A stretch of 64,000 nucleotides of DNA from contig NC_053149.1 in NCBI RefSeq assembly GCF_016808335.1, positions 28,765,339-28,829,338 on the forward strand, in the 5' to 3' direction. The DNA is from Panicum virgatum. Lineage: Eukaryota; Streptophyta; Magnoliopsida; Poales; Poaceae. Below the pieces are notes generated by a model. The model made no database searches. It worked only from the letters and a program-made list of their open reading frames with translations, and was not told where the DNA came from. The translations under genes were made by a program, and so were the position numbers. Below are positions 11,286 to 22,062 of the stretch, piece after piece (positions within the stretch are counted from its first letter, which is position 1; each line of letters starts with the position of its first letter).

Positions 11286-11924
11286 TTTCAAAATTTTACT
11301 ACCACCTGGCCCAAGAAAATATTGAGATTGGTCAGAATGATTTTTTCATGACAAAAATAAAGGCAGATTTTCCTTTGCTATAGAAATTCATAAAAAACTA
11401 ATGAAATCTGAATTTAAGCTTGTAAAAAATATTATGTAGCAACTTGAATGCATATGTGAACTTAGTCTTACGCTAATTCGTATGTTCATGTTAAAAAATT
11501 ATAACGTATTTTCTTTATCACCATTAAGGTTTGAGCACCATATCAAATTTGTGAAGATTTCTATTTTCATTCTACGACGTTTTCAGAGGTATGTCACGGA
11601 AACTAAGCCCAAATTAGAGCCCATATGGGCTTTTTGCAAATCTGTGACGAAAATTCATAAATCGTCATAGATCCTGCCTATTTATGACGGTTTTCATAAA
11701 CGTCACAAAAAATTCGTCATGGATCAATGGATTTCTTGTAGTGTTAATTTACATCTATTATGAATTTAATATGCGTAAGTATCTTATGTCTAACATATTC
11801 GACGTCTCGATCGCGAACAAGCTTGAAGTTAGGACGTTATCACTAATAGACGTATAATAGTGCGGATGTGACGTATAATAGACGTATAGATCAAAATTGT
11901 GAATTCAAATCCTGTAAACAAAAA

Positions 11925-12261
11925 CGTGAATTCAAAAATTTTGGGTGGGTGGGAAAACTATTTCTAGGGGCGGGTGGGGGGGTCACCTGCCCCTGAAAAT
12001 CGTTTTGTAGGGGCGGGTGATCCCCTCAACTGCCCCTGAAAAAGCATTTACATGGGCGGGTCGGGGGATCACCCGCCCCTACAAAACGATTTTCAGGGGC
12101 GGGTGGGGGGTCACCCGCCCCTGCAAATGCATTTTCAGGGGCGGCTCTGGTGTCCAACCCTACAAACCACCATTTTTAGCTGCGAAAAGCAAGGCCTGTT
12201 GCGTCGTCTGCCCCTAAAAATGCCTTTTCGCCTGCCCCTACAAACCCTTTCTGCAGTAGTG
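11925..12261. mobile_element. Relic of a small CACTA-type MITE with inverted GGGGCGGGT motifs
   Basis: The right end, read on the minus strand, starts CACTACTGCAGAAAGGG. Inside, the word GGGGCGGG(T) and its complement alternate at least eight times, so the transcript could fold on itself extensively. The left terminus is not recognisable and the element appears truncated. Related but decayed sequence occurs at 20050-20290 and 54410-54560. Confidence 0.6.
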
Positions 12262-12905
12262 TAATTAGGAACATGCTCATTACATGGCGTGGTAACTACT
12301 TCTATGCACAAGTACTTATGGCACTTTTGGTTACCACACCATGTTTGTTTGTGCTCTTGTAACTTTTATAAGTAAAGATACAATGAGAAGTTACAAGAAC
12401 TAGGCAACTAAAATACTATAATTGAGTCTTTGCTTCTGTTTAATATACTGCCTAGTTGATCTGAACAATGTTTGCCAGTGTGCATATGGCCTGTTCCTTT
12501 CATTGTAAAAATACTAAAAAAGATGAAATATTGAGTATGATTGCTTATGGAGGGTTTGGTGCATGTGCGAATACAAATGGTGGCAACACTGATGCTGACC
12601 CTTTGAATGGAGCTACAGGTGGTGCTAACAATTGTCAGGGCTCTGGAAATGCAAGTGGTGGTGACAATTATACTCTCCTCCTCAAGTGAATGGATTTCCA
12701 TTCTTTTGATCATGTATGTCTAGGCGTGTTCATTTTGATGCACTATGATGTTGAAAAAGTGCATGGTGCACTGTCATATCAACTATGAAACGATTTGGTA
12801 ACTGTTGGTGGTAGCTTTTGTTGGTGGTAGCTGTTCATGTGCTAACGGTTTATTTTGGACATGTCTTTGGTGAACTTCTATATACTCATGCATGGTGCAC
12901 TTCAA
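12262..12905. other. Intergenic stretch, no supported gene
   Basis: A Gly/Asn-rich open frame of about 70 codons (12468-12689) is present, but it has no recognisable domain, no splice context and no partner. I see no other structure. Confidence 0.4.
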
Positions 12906-13364
12906 TACGAGGTTTGCTGAAAAAAATATTTCTCCCCCAGTAGCAGTAAATTCAAAATTGAATTATTTGAATTCAAATTTGGATTTGAATCTGAAATAAT
13001 GTTGTATTTGTATTTGAATTCTACTTCAAAAAACATTCCCCTGGGAAATGAACCCTAGTAAAACAACTATGTTGGCAGGCTCCAACAGTTTTTCCTAGGA
13101 AGACAAAATCCTAGGGAAATTAACTTTCCATGTAGGAGAAGCTCACATGTGAGAAGGTTTCCCTAGGACTCCCGTGGACTCCAAATAAAACTCTAGGGAA
13201 TAAGGCTTTCCCTTGGAAAAAACCCTAGGCACTTCTTATTTCTGGTTGAAACTATCCCTAGGAACATTTCCCTACCAAAACCCCTAGGGAAATATAGTTC
13301 CTACTGTTTTTTTGGACATTTCCCTAGGATTTTGACCCTAGGGAAACAAGCTAATTCCATAGTG
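12906..13364. mobile_element. CACTA-like terminus with CCCTAGGGAAA subterminal repeats
   Basis: The palindromic word CCCTAGGG, or one-base variants, with adjoining GAAA/TTTC occurs more than ten times in both orientations. On the minus strand the block ends with CACTATGGAATTAGC at 13364. Terminal CACTA plus dense short subterminal repeats fits a CACTA element end. The opposite end is not found in this window. Confidence 0.55.
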
Positions 13365-13706
13365 GTTTTCCACACTTAGCTTTGGTTGGACGAAGTGCAC
13401 ATAAAGAGATGGAGGTCTGCCTCCCGCTGGAATCATGGGAGGGGCCTGCCACACCAATGCAAAATGGGAGCAGAACACCGGCTCCACCTCTCGCCGAAAT
13501 CCGCTATCATCCTATTTGGAGACAGTCTGTGGGAGATGGAGATCGGAAGGTGAGGAAAGCACTGAAGAAAGAGTCACTCGAGTGACTGGAGTGTCATATG
13601 GTAATAAAGGGTGGAGAAGGCAACAACAAAAAGGACAGGATATCCGTGTAGCTCTGCATTGCAACCAAATTTCAATCTAACAGCTGCCAAACACCGTGGA
13701 GGATTT
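13365..13706. other. Intergenic, no supported gene
   Basis: Two overlapping short frames (13382-13585 and 13435-13680) have no recognisable motif. I see no repeat or RNA gene. Confidence 0.4.
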
Positions 13707-13708
13707 TA

Positions 13709-13753
<45 letters not shown>
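13707..13753. repeat. (TA)n microsatellite
   Basis: A nearly pure TA run of about 45 bases. Confidence 0.97.
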
Positions 13754-13756
<3 letters not shown>

Positions 13757-13975
13757 TGTTCTAATATATATCAATTCATACTCAGCATGAACGTGTAATA
13801 AGTATAGCATTACTGTAGAATATGTACATTTGAATAAGAAAATATAATTGAAATAAAAAATTGAATGGAAAGGGAAATATGAAATAGAAAAATTACTTTT
13901 AGTCTCAATTGGTCCAAACGGGAGCCAGGCCTGGGCGGGGAGCCCTTTTAATGCTGGTTGCCATAACTGGACTAA

Positions 13976-14784
13976 GACCAACTCCAACAGATTAGCAAAA
14001 TTGATCTTGATCTATAAAAAAAGGAGAAGCATCCCTAAAAACAGTCATCCAACAGCCTCTCCTTTCTCCTCGCTACTACATCCCGATCAGTATCTCCCAC
14101 CACTCGGTAGGAATCTTTGCCTAGCCTCCGCACTCGCCATCTCCCCCAAATCCTGCGCCGCGCCGGCCATCCCGCGCGCAGCTCCCACCCGCCCACACCA
14201 TCCCGCCATAATGCAAGGTTTGGGCAAACCCCACCGCCGGTCCGGCTCCCTTCCGCCCTCGCGTTCGCCGCTCGGGTCACACCGCTAGATTCCATGAGGG
14301 CAGTGTCATCGCCGCCTCGCCACTTCGGCGCGCACCGCCCTGGACGCCGCGGCGACCCTATCCCTGCCCCGGCGGCGCCCTGTCCAGGGCCCTCACGGTT
14401 GCGCCAACACGCATGCTCGCGGTGGCGTCCACGCGCCATGAGCGGTGGCGTTGGCTCCGATGCTACCGACGCCCAGCGACATGCGGCAATAGCGCCACAG
14501 CGTTCCAGGGCCCTCGCAGCCGTGCCAACACGCCTGCTCGCTAGCGGCATCCAGCAACGCGCGGCAATAATGCCACATCGTCTAGGTGATGCGGGCGGCG
14601 GCGACCTACAGAATGAGGAGAAGAAAAATTATGTACAAAAACTGATCTGAGGTGGCCCACTTTTGAATATGAAGAGTAAAAATAGAATCTTTTGGTTTAC
14701 CCCACCGTTTAGGAAGTTTTCTATTTTTTAGAGTGTCCCTAAATATCTAAAGCTAAAATTATACATAGGTTGTTGGAGTTGCTC
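13976..14784. mobile_element. Pack-type MITE/MULE-like element with a GC-rich payload
   Basis: The left edge (GACCAACTCCAACAG) and the right edge, read on the minus strand (GAGCAACTCCAACAACC), are inverted repeats. The edges are AT-rich, but the core (about 14050-14630) is very GC-rich and unlike its surroundings. The core contains a diverged duplication with the shared words GCCAACACGC and TGCTCGC (about 14400-14455 and 14520-14575). Open frames exist on both strands over the core, as expected of high GC, and none has a recognised domain. The core is probably a captured host fragment. The superfamily is not certain. Confidence 0.5.
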
Positions 14785-15718
14785 GAAAAATTAGGGCTAC
14801 TCCATCAAGTTTCCTAACTAGGACTATTGTTTCATTCCATACTAGTGGATATGTATGTGCCAGACACGTGTTTAAAGTCAAATGGTTTAAAAGTAATTGG
14901 ATTGCATCGAACTACTACTAAAAAATATCATTTGTTGCATGATGGAATAACACAATAAAGAGAAACAACCCCGATTTAATGAAACAAAGATGGAGGCCAG
15001 CGATCTCGACGGGTTAGCAAAACAAAAAACAAACATCGCTAGAAAAATCCCTGGACGCCATGGAGAAAACATGCACCATGGCCAAGGTGCAACGGGGGGG
15101 AGGGGGTGGCATCCTCACCGCTGATTTAATGAATCCAAGATCAAAGATGAAGGTCGGCACTTACCTGGGGCAGTCGGCCATCGCGACGACAGCATGTTGC
15201 AGTGAGCGCTCGTGAAGGCGGCCCGGCAATAGTGTGACGGCTGCCCGCGAGCCAATCTCGGTCGAGCGTGGGAGTGGCGCACCTGACGGAGCACAAAAGC
15301 AATCAATCAACCAGCACACAACACAAATGGAAGGTTTGGCACTCAATCAACTAGCGCACAACACAAAAGGAAGAGAAACAAAAGAGGGTTAATCAGCTCA
15401 CAACAATAAGGAAATAAAAGGAGAGATTTTAGAATGTCTTACCAAAAATTATGGTTGCCTCATCTCTATACAATGGAAAGTAACAAATGGGTACAAAGGT
15501 GGGTAGATAAAAATGTTTGGTATAAAAAGTATTAGGATTTTGGTGGAAATATTTTCCTTCTATCAATTTCGTGGGTCTACACCCTCTTTCGTCAAACCTT
15601 TGGGCTGACAAGTGGGACCTCCGTGAGAGGTGCGGTGGGCCTAATCTTTGTGAGAAAGGGTTTCAATTATTTCAACTTTTATAGTATAGACTAGAGATAG
15701 ATGAATGGACAAACGACA
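14785..15718. other. Intergenic, no supported gene
   Basis: Short frames only. A repeated phrase around CAATCAACCAGCACACAACAC occurs twice near 15300-15365. Nothing else is recognised. Confidence 0.4.
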
Positions 15719-15857
15719 TACACCCTCCATCCTGATATATAAAGCATTAGATAGTTTAAAATTTGTACCCAATTAATTCTGGTGGGCCAGGAAGTAATAA
15801 AAGGAATGGAGATCTCCTAGTTAAAAATGCCCTACATAAGAGGATGGAGGGAGTATA
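15719..15857. mobile_element. Stowaway-like MITE
   Basis: Start ACACCCTCCATCC and end GGATGGAGGGAGTA are inverted repeats flanked by TA, about 138 bp long and AT-rich. This fits a Tc1/mariner-type Stowaway MITE. Confidence 0.7.
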
Positions 15858-15890
15858 TTCTTAGATCTTGTTGGATTTAGTATTAGTATA

Positions 15891-16790
15891 AGTGTAAAAT
15901 GCACCAAAGGTCCAATAACTTGTAAGAGGGTGTTACTTAGTTCTATCAACTTTGAAATTGCATTTCTAGGTACATAAACTTGTAATTTGTGTAAGTTTGG
16001 TTCACAAACTCTGGAAGTCCATTCCTAGGTCCATAAACATTTAATTTGTGTCACCTAGGTCCATATATTCCTCCACTTCATGCACTGATATCGCACCAAT
16101 ATGAATCTACATGGTGCCGACATGTTGCTGGAGTTTTACCAGAAGGGTGAAATTTGAGCCCCGATTTCAAATCAATAGCATAGGGAGAGGAGAGATGGAA
16201 GACTTATTTTTGAGGTTTATTGACATGTATTAGGATTCAAAGGGGGCTTACAGACTGCCATTAGTGAATTCTGGAGTTTAGAACTAGATATGACCCCGTA
16301 ATATAAGTGGAGAGGAGGGCCGAGGGGGTGATAGATTGGGAAAGGTGGAGGAGGTCACAGAGGGACTCAACAACATGTGTACTAAGGTATCTTGGAAGGG
16401 GATATTATATCCTCTGTGGTGTGGGTGGCCGGATATATGGTAGCGCCAGGTGTTGTGGCGAAACATCTAGTGATGAAATTAGACTTGGGTAACCTAGAGT
16501 GATTCTCGATGAGGAGTTGAAAGCATCAAATCGGGGCGACCTTTGTGGGCCCGTCGGGCCACACAACTACTCATGGATGAAAGTCAATGATCCAAAAATG
16601 AATGTTCGGAGTTTATAGACCTAGTGACACAAATGACAAGTTTATGGACTTACAAATGCACTTTCGGCATTGTGGACTTATGTTTTCAATGTTTATGGAT
16701 CTAAGTGACCTAAATTACAAGTTGATGGCTGGAGTTTGTGGCCCTAAATGACATATCCTATAAGTTGGTGGACCTCTGGTGCATTTTACT
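15891..16790. mobile_element. Foldback element with long imperfect inverted ends
   Basis: The left end AGTGTAAAATGCACCAAAGG and the right end, on the opposite strand, AGTAAAATGCACCAGAGG pair. The inverted similarity continues through repeated phrases such as CCATAAACTTGTAATTTGTGT/ACACAAATGACAAGTTTATGG. There is no coding sequence. I could not identify a convincing target duplication, so the superfamily is open (MULE-like is possible). Confidence 0.6.
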
Positions 16791-16809
16791 TTTGATATAA
16801 TATAAGTAG

Positions 16810-16974
16810 CACTTCCTCCGTACCAAATTATTAGTCATTTTAGCTTTTACAGACTCATTTTAGCTTTTATAGACTCATAGATTTTGTTATGCATTTACAT
16901 ATATTATCTAAATGCATAGTAAATTCTAAATCTAGAAAAACCAAAACTGCTAATAACTTTGAATGGAGGGAGTA
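16810..16974. mobile_element. Stowaway MITE
   Basis: The end GAATGGAGGGAGTA and the slightly decayed start ACTTCCTCCGTACC are inverted. The body is AT-rich, contains a 17-bp duplication (ACTCATTTTAGCTTTTA type), and is flanked by TA on the right. Confidence 0.75.
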
Positions 16975-17627
16975 TATAGATAATCTCAATTGCAGGAGAA
17001 ACTAGCTAGCTGCACGGCACTGGCCTGCTGCTTGCCGAACATATTATTGAATAAACCAAAGTTTGAAAAATGAATTGGAATGCAAAGACACTCCACGCTA
17101 GGGGTGCCAATGGGTAACCATTAGGGGCCCCTCCAACCCTCTCTAGTTCAAAATTTTGTACTAATTCTACAAAATCATATCTCAATTTGAAAAATTAGTA
17201 TAAAATTTTGAACTAAAAAGTGTTGGAGGTGTACCTAAGAGTCACCCATTTACACCCCCACTCCACGCCCCTTTTTCCCGGCCTCCTCCCGAATATACTC
17301 ATTACAGTGAAAGATGCATAATCTTCCATCGTCAAATCTTCCACAACTAACAAACGGATGTCTGAAAAATATATGCACATGTTCAAGATATATGCTGAAA
17401 TTTATTTGTTAGGCCCATAGAGCACTCTGATGTCTGATCTTATTCTGTATAATGTATGAATTAAATGGATATAATAAAACATCTTATTCAATACAAAAAA
17501 TAAACCAATTAATAAGTATACATATGGTAGCCAAAAATAAAATTAAATGCATCTCACATTAGTTCAAGAATCCTATTCTTTTTAAGAAATTATTAGTCCA
17601 AATAAACGTTGGCCAGAGCAAGTGGGA
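16975..17627. other. Region downstream of IPT, no supported gene
   Basis: AT-rich. An inverted pair (AACCATTAGGGG.../...AGAGTCACCCATT with TTCAAAATTTTGTACTAATT and its complement) near 17105-17260 suggests a small foldback. It would also contain the IPT 3' UTR and polyadenylation signals, which I cannot place exactly. Confidence 0.4.
17105..17262. repeat. Small foldback repeat
   Basis: The two halves are near-complementary around 17185: AGTTCAAAATTTTGTACTAATT pairs with AATTAGTATAAAATTTTGAACT. The outer parts, around GGTAACCA and the GTCACCC region, pair less well. It is probably a MITE. Confidence 0.6.
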
Positions 17628-18725
17628 TCACTGCTCAAACCACCGCGGCTGCTTCCATTCCAAGGAACACACGGCCCGGCGACACCAGAGCTTCTCGGGC
17701 TGGAGACCGCACCACTCAGCTCCCGCCATCATGGCCACCTCTTTGGCCACTGCCGCGACCAAACCAGCCTTGTCGTCGTCGTCGTCCCTGTGGCCTTCTC
17801 TGTTACCATTATTTCCACCCAGGAAGGTGGCCACTGCCCTCGCGGCAGGCCCCGCGACGTCCTCCTCCCACGCGGCTCGCTCTGTTTCGGGGTCCTTGGC
17901 CTCGCTGGTCTTCAACGTGAGCACTGCAGTGGCGTCCAGGCGGCGGATGCTCCAGCCCGGGTTACCGCGTAGCCGGCGAATCTTCCGCAGCTGCCGGCGC
18001 GCCAGCCTGCACGTGTTGGCCTTGATCTCGTCGCCGGCTTCAGATAGCAGTCGAGCACGCAGCTCATCGTCGCCGTCCAGCTTCCCCATGGCCTCCAGAC
18101 GGAAGTATGTGTCCATTTCCGGCACGCCGATGGCCCTCCGGATACCCCGGGAGTAGTCGGCGTCCGGCTTGAAGAAGCCCCGTACTTCGTCGACGAGCCC
18201 GTGCTCCAGCATGCAGTCCACGCGGCTGCGGATGTAACGGTCCAGCACCGGCAGGTCGGCGACCACCCAGAAGAAGCAGCAGTCGTAGCGCCGGCGGAAT
18301 ACCGGCTCCCCGTCCAGCAGGGCCTCGAGGTACCTGTTGGAGCCGCCGGCGATGATGGGGACGCGGCCCCTGGCGTGGACGGACTCCACGGCGCGGGTGG
18401 CGTCGCGGCAGAAGTCGGCGGCCGTGTAGTCTGCGCCGGGGCTCACCCCGCCGATGAGGTGGTGCGGCACGCCCCGGGACTCCGCCGCCGTCACCTTGTT
18501 GGTGACGACGCCGAGGCCGTCGTGGACCTGAATCTTGTCAGAGTTGACGACCTCTCCGCCGAAGCGCAGCGCAAGGTCGACTGCAAGCTTGGACTTGCCG
18601 GTGGCCGTGGCGCCCATCACCACCACCACCTTTCCCTTACGGCCGCACGGCATCGTCGCTCCATTGGCGCCGTCCATGGATGGGTGCACAATCTGTCCTT
18701 GATTGGCTGCCAAGTATACAAACAT
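17628..18725 (-). CDS. IPT: Adenylate isopentenyltransferase (cytokinin synthase)
   Basis: It transfers the isopentenyl group of DMAPP to ATP/ADP/AMP, the first step of cytokinin synthesis; plant members act mostly in plastids or cytosol. This is one uninterrupted 365-codon frame without introns, as usual for plant ATP/ADP-type IPTs. Visible motifs are the P-loop GATATGKSK (about residues 38-46), NSDKIQVHDGLGVVTNK, GGSNRYLEALL, GIRRAIGVPEMDTYF and a basic segment near IKANTCRLARRQL. The frame opens 11 codons earlier without an ATG, so the first ATG at 18725 is taken. It lies about 55 bases below a TATA box, and its -3 base is G. A second ATG at 18677 would give 349 residues. The length is at the upper end of the family. 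GC content is high, unlike the flanks, as in many grass genes. No key motif is missing. Which IPT paralogue it is cannot be told. Confidence 0.93.
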   Translation of the reverse strand: MFVYLAANQGQIVHPSMDGANGATMPCGRKGKVVVVMGATATGKSKLAVDLALRFGGEVVNSDKIQVHDGLGVVTNKVTAAESRGVPHHLIGGVSPGADYTAADFCRDATRAVESVHARGRVPIIAGGSNRYLEALLDGEPVFRRRYDCCFFWVVADLPVLDRYIRSRVDCMLEHGLVDEVRGFFKPDADYSRGIRRAIGVPEMDTYFRLEAMGKLDGDDELRARLLSEAGDEIKANTCRLARRQLRKIRRLRGNPGWSIRRLDATAVLTLKTSEAKDPETERAAWEEDVAGPAARAVATFLGGNNGNREGHRDDDDDKAGLVAAVAKEVAMMAGAEWCGLQPEKLWCRRAVCSLEWKQPRWFEQ

Positions 18726-18778
18726 TCCTTGAGGGCAGCAAGCACATATACAAACCAAAATGAGATGGGTGGGTCTCT

Positions 18779-18786
18779 CTTTTATA
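18779..18786 (-). promoter_or_regulatory. TATA box of the IPT gene
   Basis: TATAAAAG on the minus strand lies about 54 bases upstream of the first ATG. This predicts a 5' leader of only about 25-30 bases. I cannot identify hormone-response elements with confidence. Confidence 0.6.
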
Positions 18787-20938
18787 GCTAGCTAGGCCTA
18801 GGCGTACATGATTCCCAACTCCCAAGTGGTCGCTAACCGTGAAGCGCAGCGCGCCGGAGGGTCACTAGCTCGATACCGCGATACGTTTTGCAAGGACGAC
18901 ACGGTTAGATGGCATCATCACCGCCGGAATAGTCCCCAACTACTTGTTGGACTTAGACAATTAAACGATGAACGTTCAGATAGTCCATCGATGTCCAATT
19001 AAAAGAAATACTTTTCAGGTATTCTCGTACGGCTGGTGTGTCAACTCTCCGGTAAAGTCGTCCGGACGTCCGGTGGTGTTTCTGCGCACAGAAACGCCAC
19101 GCACTTGACGAGTTTGAACTCAACCGGTCGTTCGTCGTGCCGGGCCGGGGGAAACCCACCATGAAAACGACTGCGAAGTTGCAGGCTTGGTACGGTGAGA
19201 AAACCAGCAGGTCTGGGAGGGGTTGCGATAGCCAGCAATTCGTTCGTGAAGGTCTAGAACATGCATGGTTCCATCGTGCATCTAGATGGAGGACAGTGGA
19301 ATAAAATGATGGTTGATCGGGATCCGGTTCTTCTGAAATGTCATCCATCTTCTGCTAGTTTTTGTTCAAGCAAGGAACTGATGATGATGGAAAGAAACAA
19401 CTGGCCAAAGAACGTTTTCTTGCGGAGGACGTTTCAGATGTTGGAGGGAATACTACCAAGAAACAGATTTAAGGCCAGTTCAAACCGTATTTTCTGGGGT
19501 GGATACCGTACGTACCCACTTTTACTTTTTGAAGCTACAAATAACCGTTTGCAAGCAGGTAACATGCCTGCCTCTGTAAAGCTATACATTTATATATAGG
19601 AGCAGGCCACACCGTCACCCGGCTCTGGAAACATCCAACCCGCCAAAAAATTCATCGATTTGATTTTAATTTTCAAAAAACTATTTTTCCTAAGATTTTA
19701 AATTTTGCTTCATGCCAATTTCGATCTAACAAGCTAGTGTGCAAGCGTCATGGTGATCGACATATATAATATGTTACATAAATATAAATTAAGCATACAA
19801 AATTATAAAGAGATATAGAACATATACATCATTGGAGTACATCATTAAAGTGCATATTGAATATATATTTCTCCTCCTCACAAAGGTGATTCTCCTACTC
19901 CGAAGGCTAACATATTTACTTTCATATGCTATAATGAGTATTCAGGGTGATAAAAAAGCTTGTCCTTGGCTTGACTACTTCACGCAAAATGAAATGACAT
20001 AAATCGGCGACTACATTTAATTTAGAAGTTCTCTTGCTCATTGAGTTGCTGTCATGTTTCCCTTGCAAATGCCATTTTCAGGGGTGGCGTGGAAATTGTG
20101 GTCATTTCTCGGAGGCCTCGTTCCATTACTCATCTCTAAAAATGTATTTCCATGGATGGCTCAAATGCTACAGTGCAGCCTCGTATTTATGCAAGTGGGT
20201 CGCATTTTCAACCATGTACCCTTAGAAAAAAAAGGCGCTCTTACAAACTATTTTTGTAGTTGTGGTATATGTAAGTGGCATAGAAAACAGTCATCAACGT
20301 TTTGACGGCGTATTTGCCTTAGCCAGATGTTTCAAGGCTAGTTAATAAGATTGTATCCGTGAATTTGTGATGCTGGCCTAAATTATCTAACGTCTCTACT
20401 GTTGTGCATGATGGAGGACATGGCTACTTTTGCCCAGTCATTTTTAATTTACGACCATATCATATATATCCTAGTGTGAAGCAACAATAATATCTGCATG
20501 GGCAACTAGTTCGCAGTTTTAATGGTTATCAATCAGTGGCACTACCCCCCATCAACATAGATTTCATTACTTCTCAAAATAAAACATTAAAGACAACATT
20601 CTCTGAGAAGAAGAATCCTGAAATTAAGATATATATTTTATTCAAATAGCACGGTTGCTAGGATGGCATTACGTGCATGGATTATCAAAGAGTTCATTTA
20701 TTTACTTGCAAGTAGTATATTGAGTCCCTCTACCCACCACTACACCTTTGACGATATTGTGTGTCTCTTCCCTTCATAGTATACATTAGATTAGTCATCT
20801 TGCTACAGGTGCCTCCCCATCATTATATTTCTCACCAATTTATTAGTCTATCTGCTGTATTGCTCTTACTATATATACCATCCTTAACATAGAAAACGCA
20901 AAGGTAGAAGTCAGGAAACAGTACCACAAAGTAACTGG
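18787..20938. other. IPT upstream region, no supported gene
   Basis: No coding sequence is supported. The first several hundred bases are the likely IPT promoter. At about 20050-20290 there is decayed sequence similar to the GGGGCGGGT-type MITE (AATGCCATTTTCAGGGGTGG, CTAAAAATG). The rest is AT-rich and without recognised structure. Confidence 0.45.
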
Positions 20939-21177
20939 CACTACCAGAAAATGGAGCATTCGTCTACGGACTTTAGTACTGTCGCACTTTTATCCTGTAC
21001 TAATGCCTCAATTTAGTACTAGGTGGTGCAGTACCGGCTGTAATCACCAGCCGGCACTAAAGTGCGCCATCAATGCTGGGGGTTAACGACTATGTGGCAA
21101 CTTGGTATTGCTGGTGGGTTGAGCCGGTACTAAATGGTCTCAAGGAGATTATTTAGTACCAGCTGATGGCTCCAACC

Positions 21178-21335
21178 AGTACTAATGGTATATATTGATC
21201 TATTACCTACTAGAGCCTCCAGCCAGTACTAATACGCCTTCTATATCGTGCTCCAACCGGTACTAATGGTATATATTGATCTATTACCTACTGGAGCCTC
21301 CAGCCAGTACTAATACGCCTTCTATATCATGGGCG
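21178..21335. repeat. 81-bp tandem duplication in the CACTA subterminal region
   Basis: The phrase starting ACTAATGGTATATATTGATC occurs at 21181 and again at 21262 with few changes. Each unit carries CAGTACTAA and CCAACCGGTACTAA words. Confidence 0.9.
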
Positions 21336-21939
21336 CCTTCTTCCTTCCCAAGCCCGAGCCACATTTGACCGAGCTCGAGATGCTTCTTCTCCATGGCATT
21401 TTAGAGAGGAGGTGCTGCCCATTTTTCTCAAGTTTGGTGAGGATTTCACTCATCCAAGTGCTCCAAAGGTTAGCAGCTTCATCCTCTTTTCTTTGATGGT
21501 CTTTATGATTCGGTTCATGCTCTATAGTTAGAGAAATTTGTGATTTTTAGAAAGAGTGAGAACGAGCTTGACTTTTTTATTTGTACATTGATTTGAGATT
21601 TATAGAACCGATGACTTGAATTTGAGAGAAAATTTATTGGATAGTTTGAATGTGGCTAATTTATAGTGATTTTTTTCAATTGTTTTCAAGTGACATGGTT
21701 AGTTTGGTATGGTATGCTTTGTAGGTAGATTTTGGATTTATACATGTACTATAGGTAAGTTTCAATTTGAATATTTGTGTGAATGTGAAATGTCAAATTG
21801 AATAACTATTGAAAGTGAAACAAAGATGTATACTTGGTCCTTATTTTGTACTACTAATAGATTAATTTTGATACTCTAGCAATATATTTATTTAGACTCA
21901 CATTGAAATCAAGAAGTTAAAAAGATCTTTGTGTTGGAA

Positions 21940-22062
21940 CATGTATATGTCATTAACCTTGAACCTACGGTGATGACGCTGCCATTCGAGGCCAACATTG
22001 ATATCCGCAACACGGTGCGGTACAAGAACATGATGAATAACTATGGATTGGAGCTGGATTAG
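21940..22062 (+). pseudogene. Fragment of a GPN-loop GTPase 1 (GPN1/XAB1-like) gene captured by the CACTA element
   Basis: A 40-codon open frame reads HVYVINLEP, then [15 protein letters not shown], then NNYGLELD and a stop. This matches the segment after the P-loop of GPN1-type GTPases, where VINLDPA is followed by a PF.ANIDIRDTV.YK motif and YGLGPNG. The GPN motif itself is missing, and the frame stops where it should begin. No P-loop or later exon is found nearby. It is a transduplicated piece, not a gene. The family match is from memory of the motif and would need a search. Confidence 0.65.

Larger units (their letters stand above)
7859..11743. mobile_element. CACTA (En/Spm-type) DNA transposon, non-autonomous
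   Basis: The left end begins CACTACAAAATATCTG and the right end, on the opposite strand, begins CACTACAAGAAATCC. The inverted similarity continues for about 45 bp. TTA lies directly outside both ends (7856-7858 and 11744-11746), the 3-bp duplication typical of CACTA elements. Short CGTCACAGA/CGTCATAGA-like words are repeated in both subterminal regions (7890-8160 and 11590-11720), as expected for transposase-binding sites. No transposase gene is seen. The interior holds a host-gene-like fragment near 9.4-9.9 kb, a GA repeat, a tRNA-like segment and AT-rich filler. Confidence 0.9.

Noticed and set aside
14035..14650. 171- and 177-codon overlapping frames on opposite strands
   Set aside because: High GC gives chance frames; they lie in a Pack-type element and have no domain.
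18201..18791. 196-codon plus-strand frame opposite IPT
   Set aside because: It is the antisense shadow of the IPT coding sequence, His/Val/Ala-rich with no motif.
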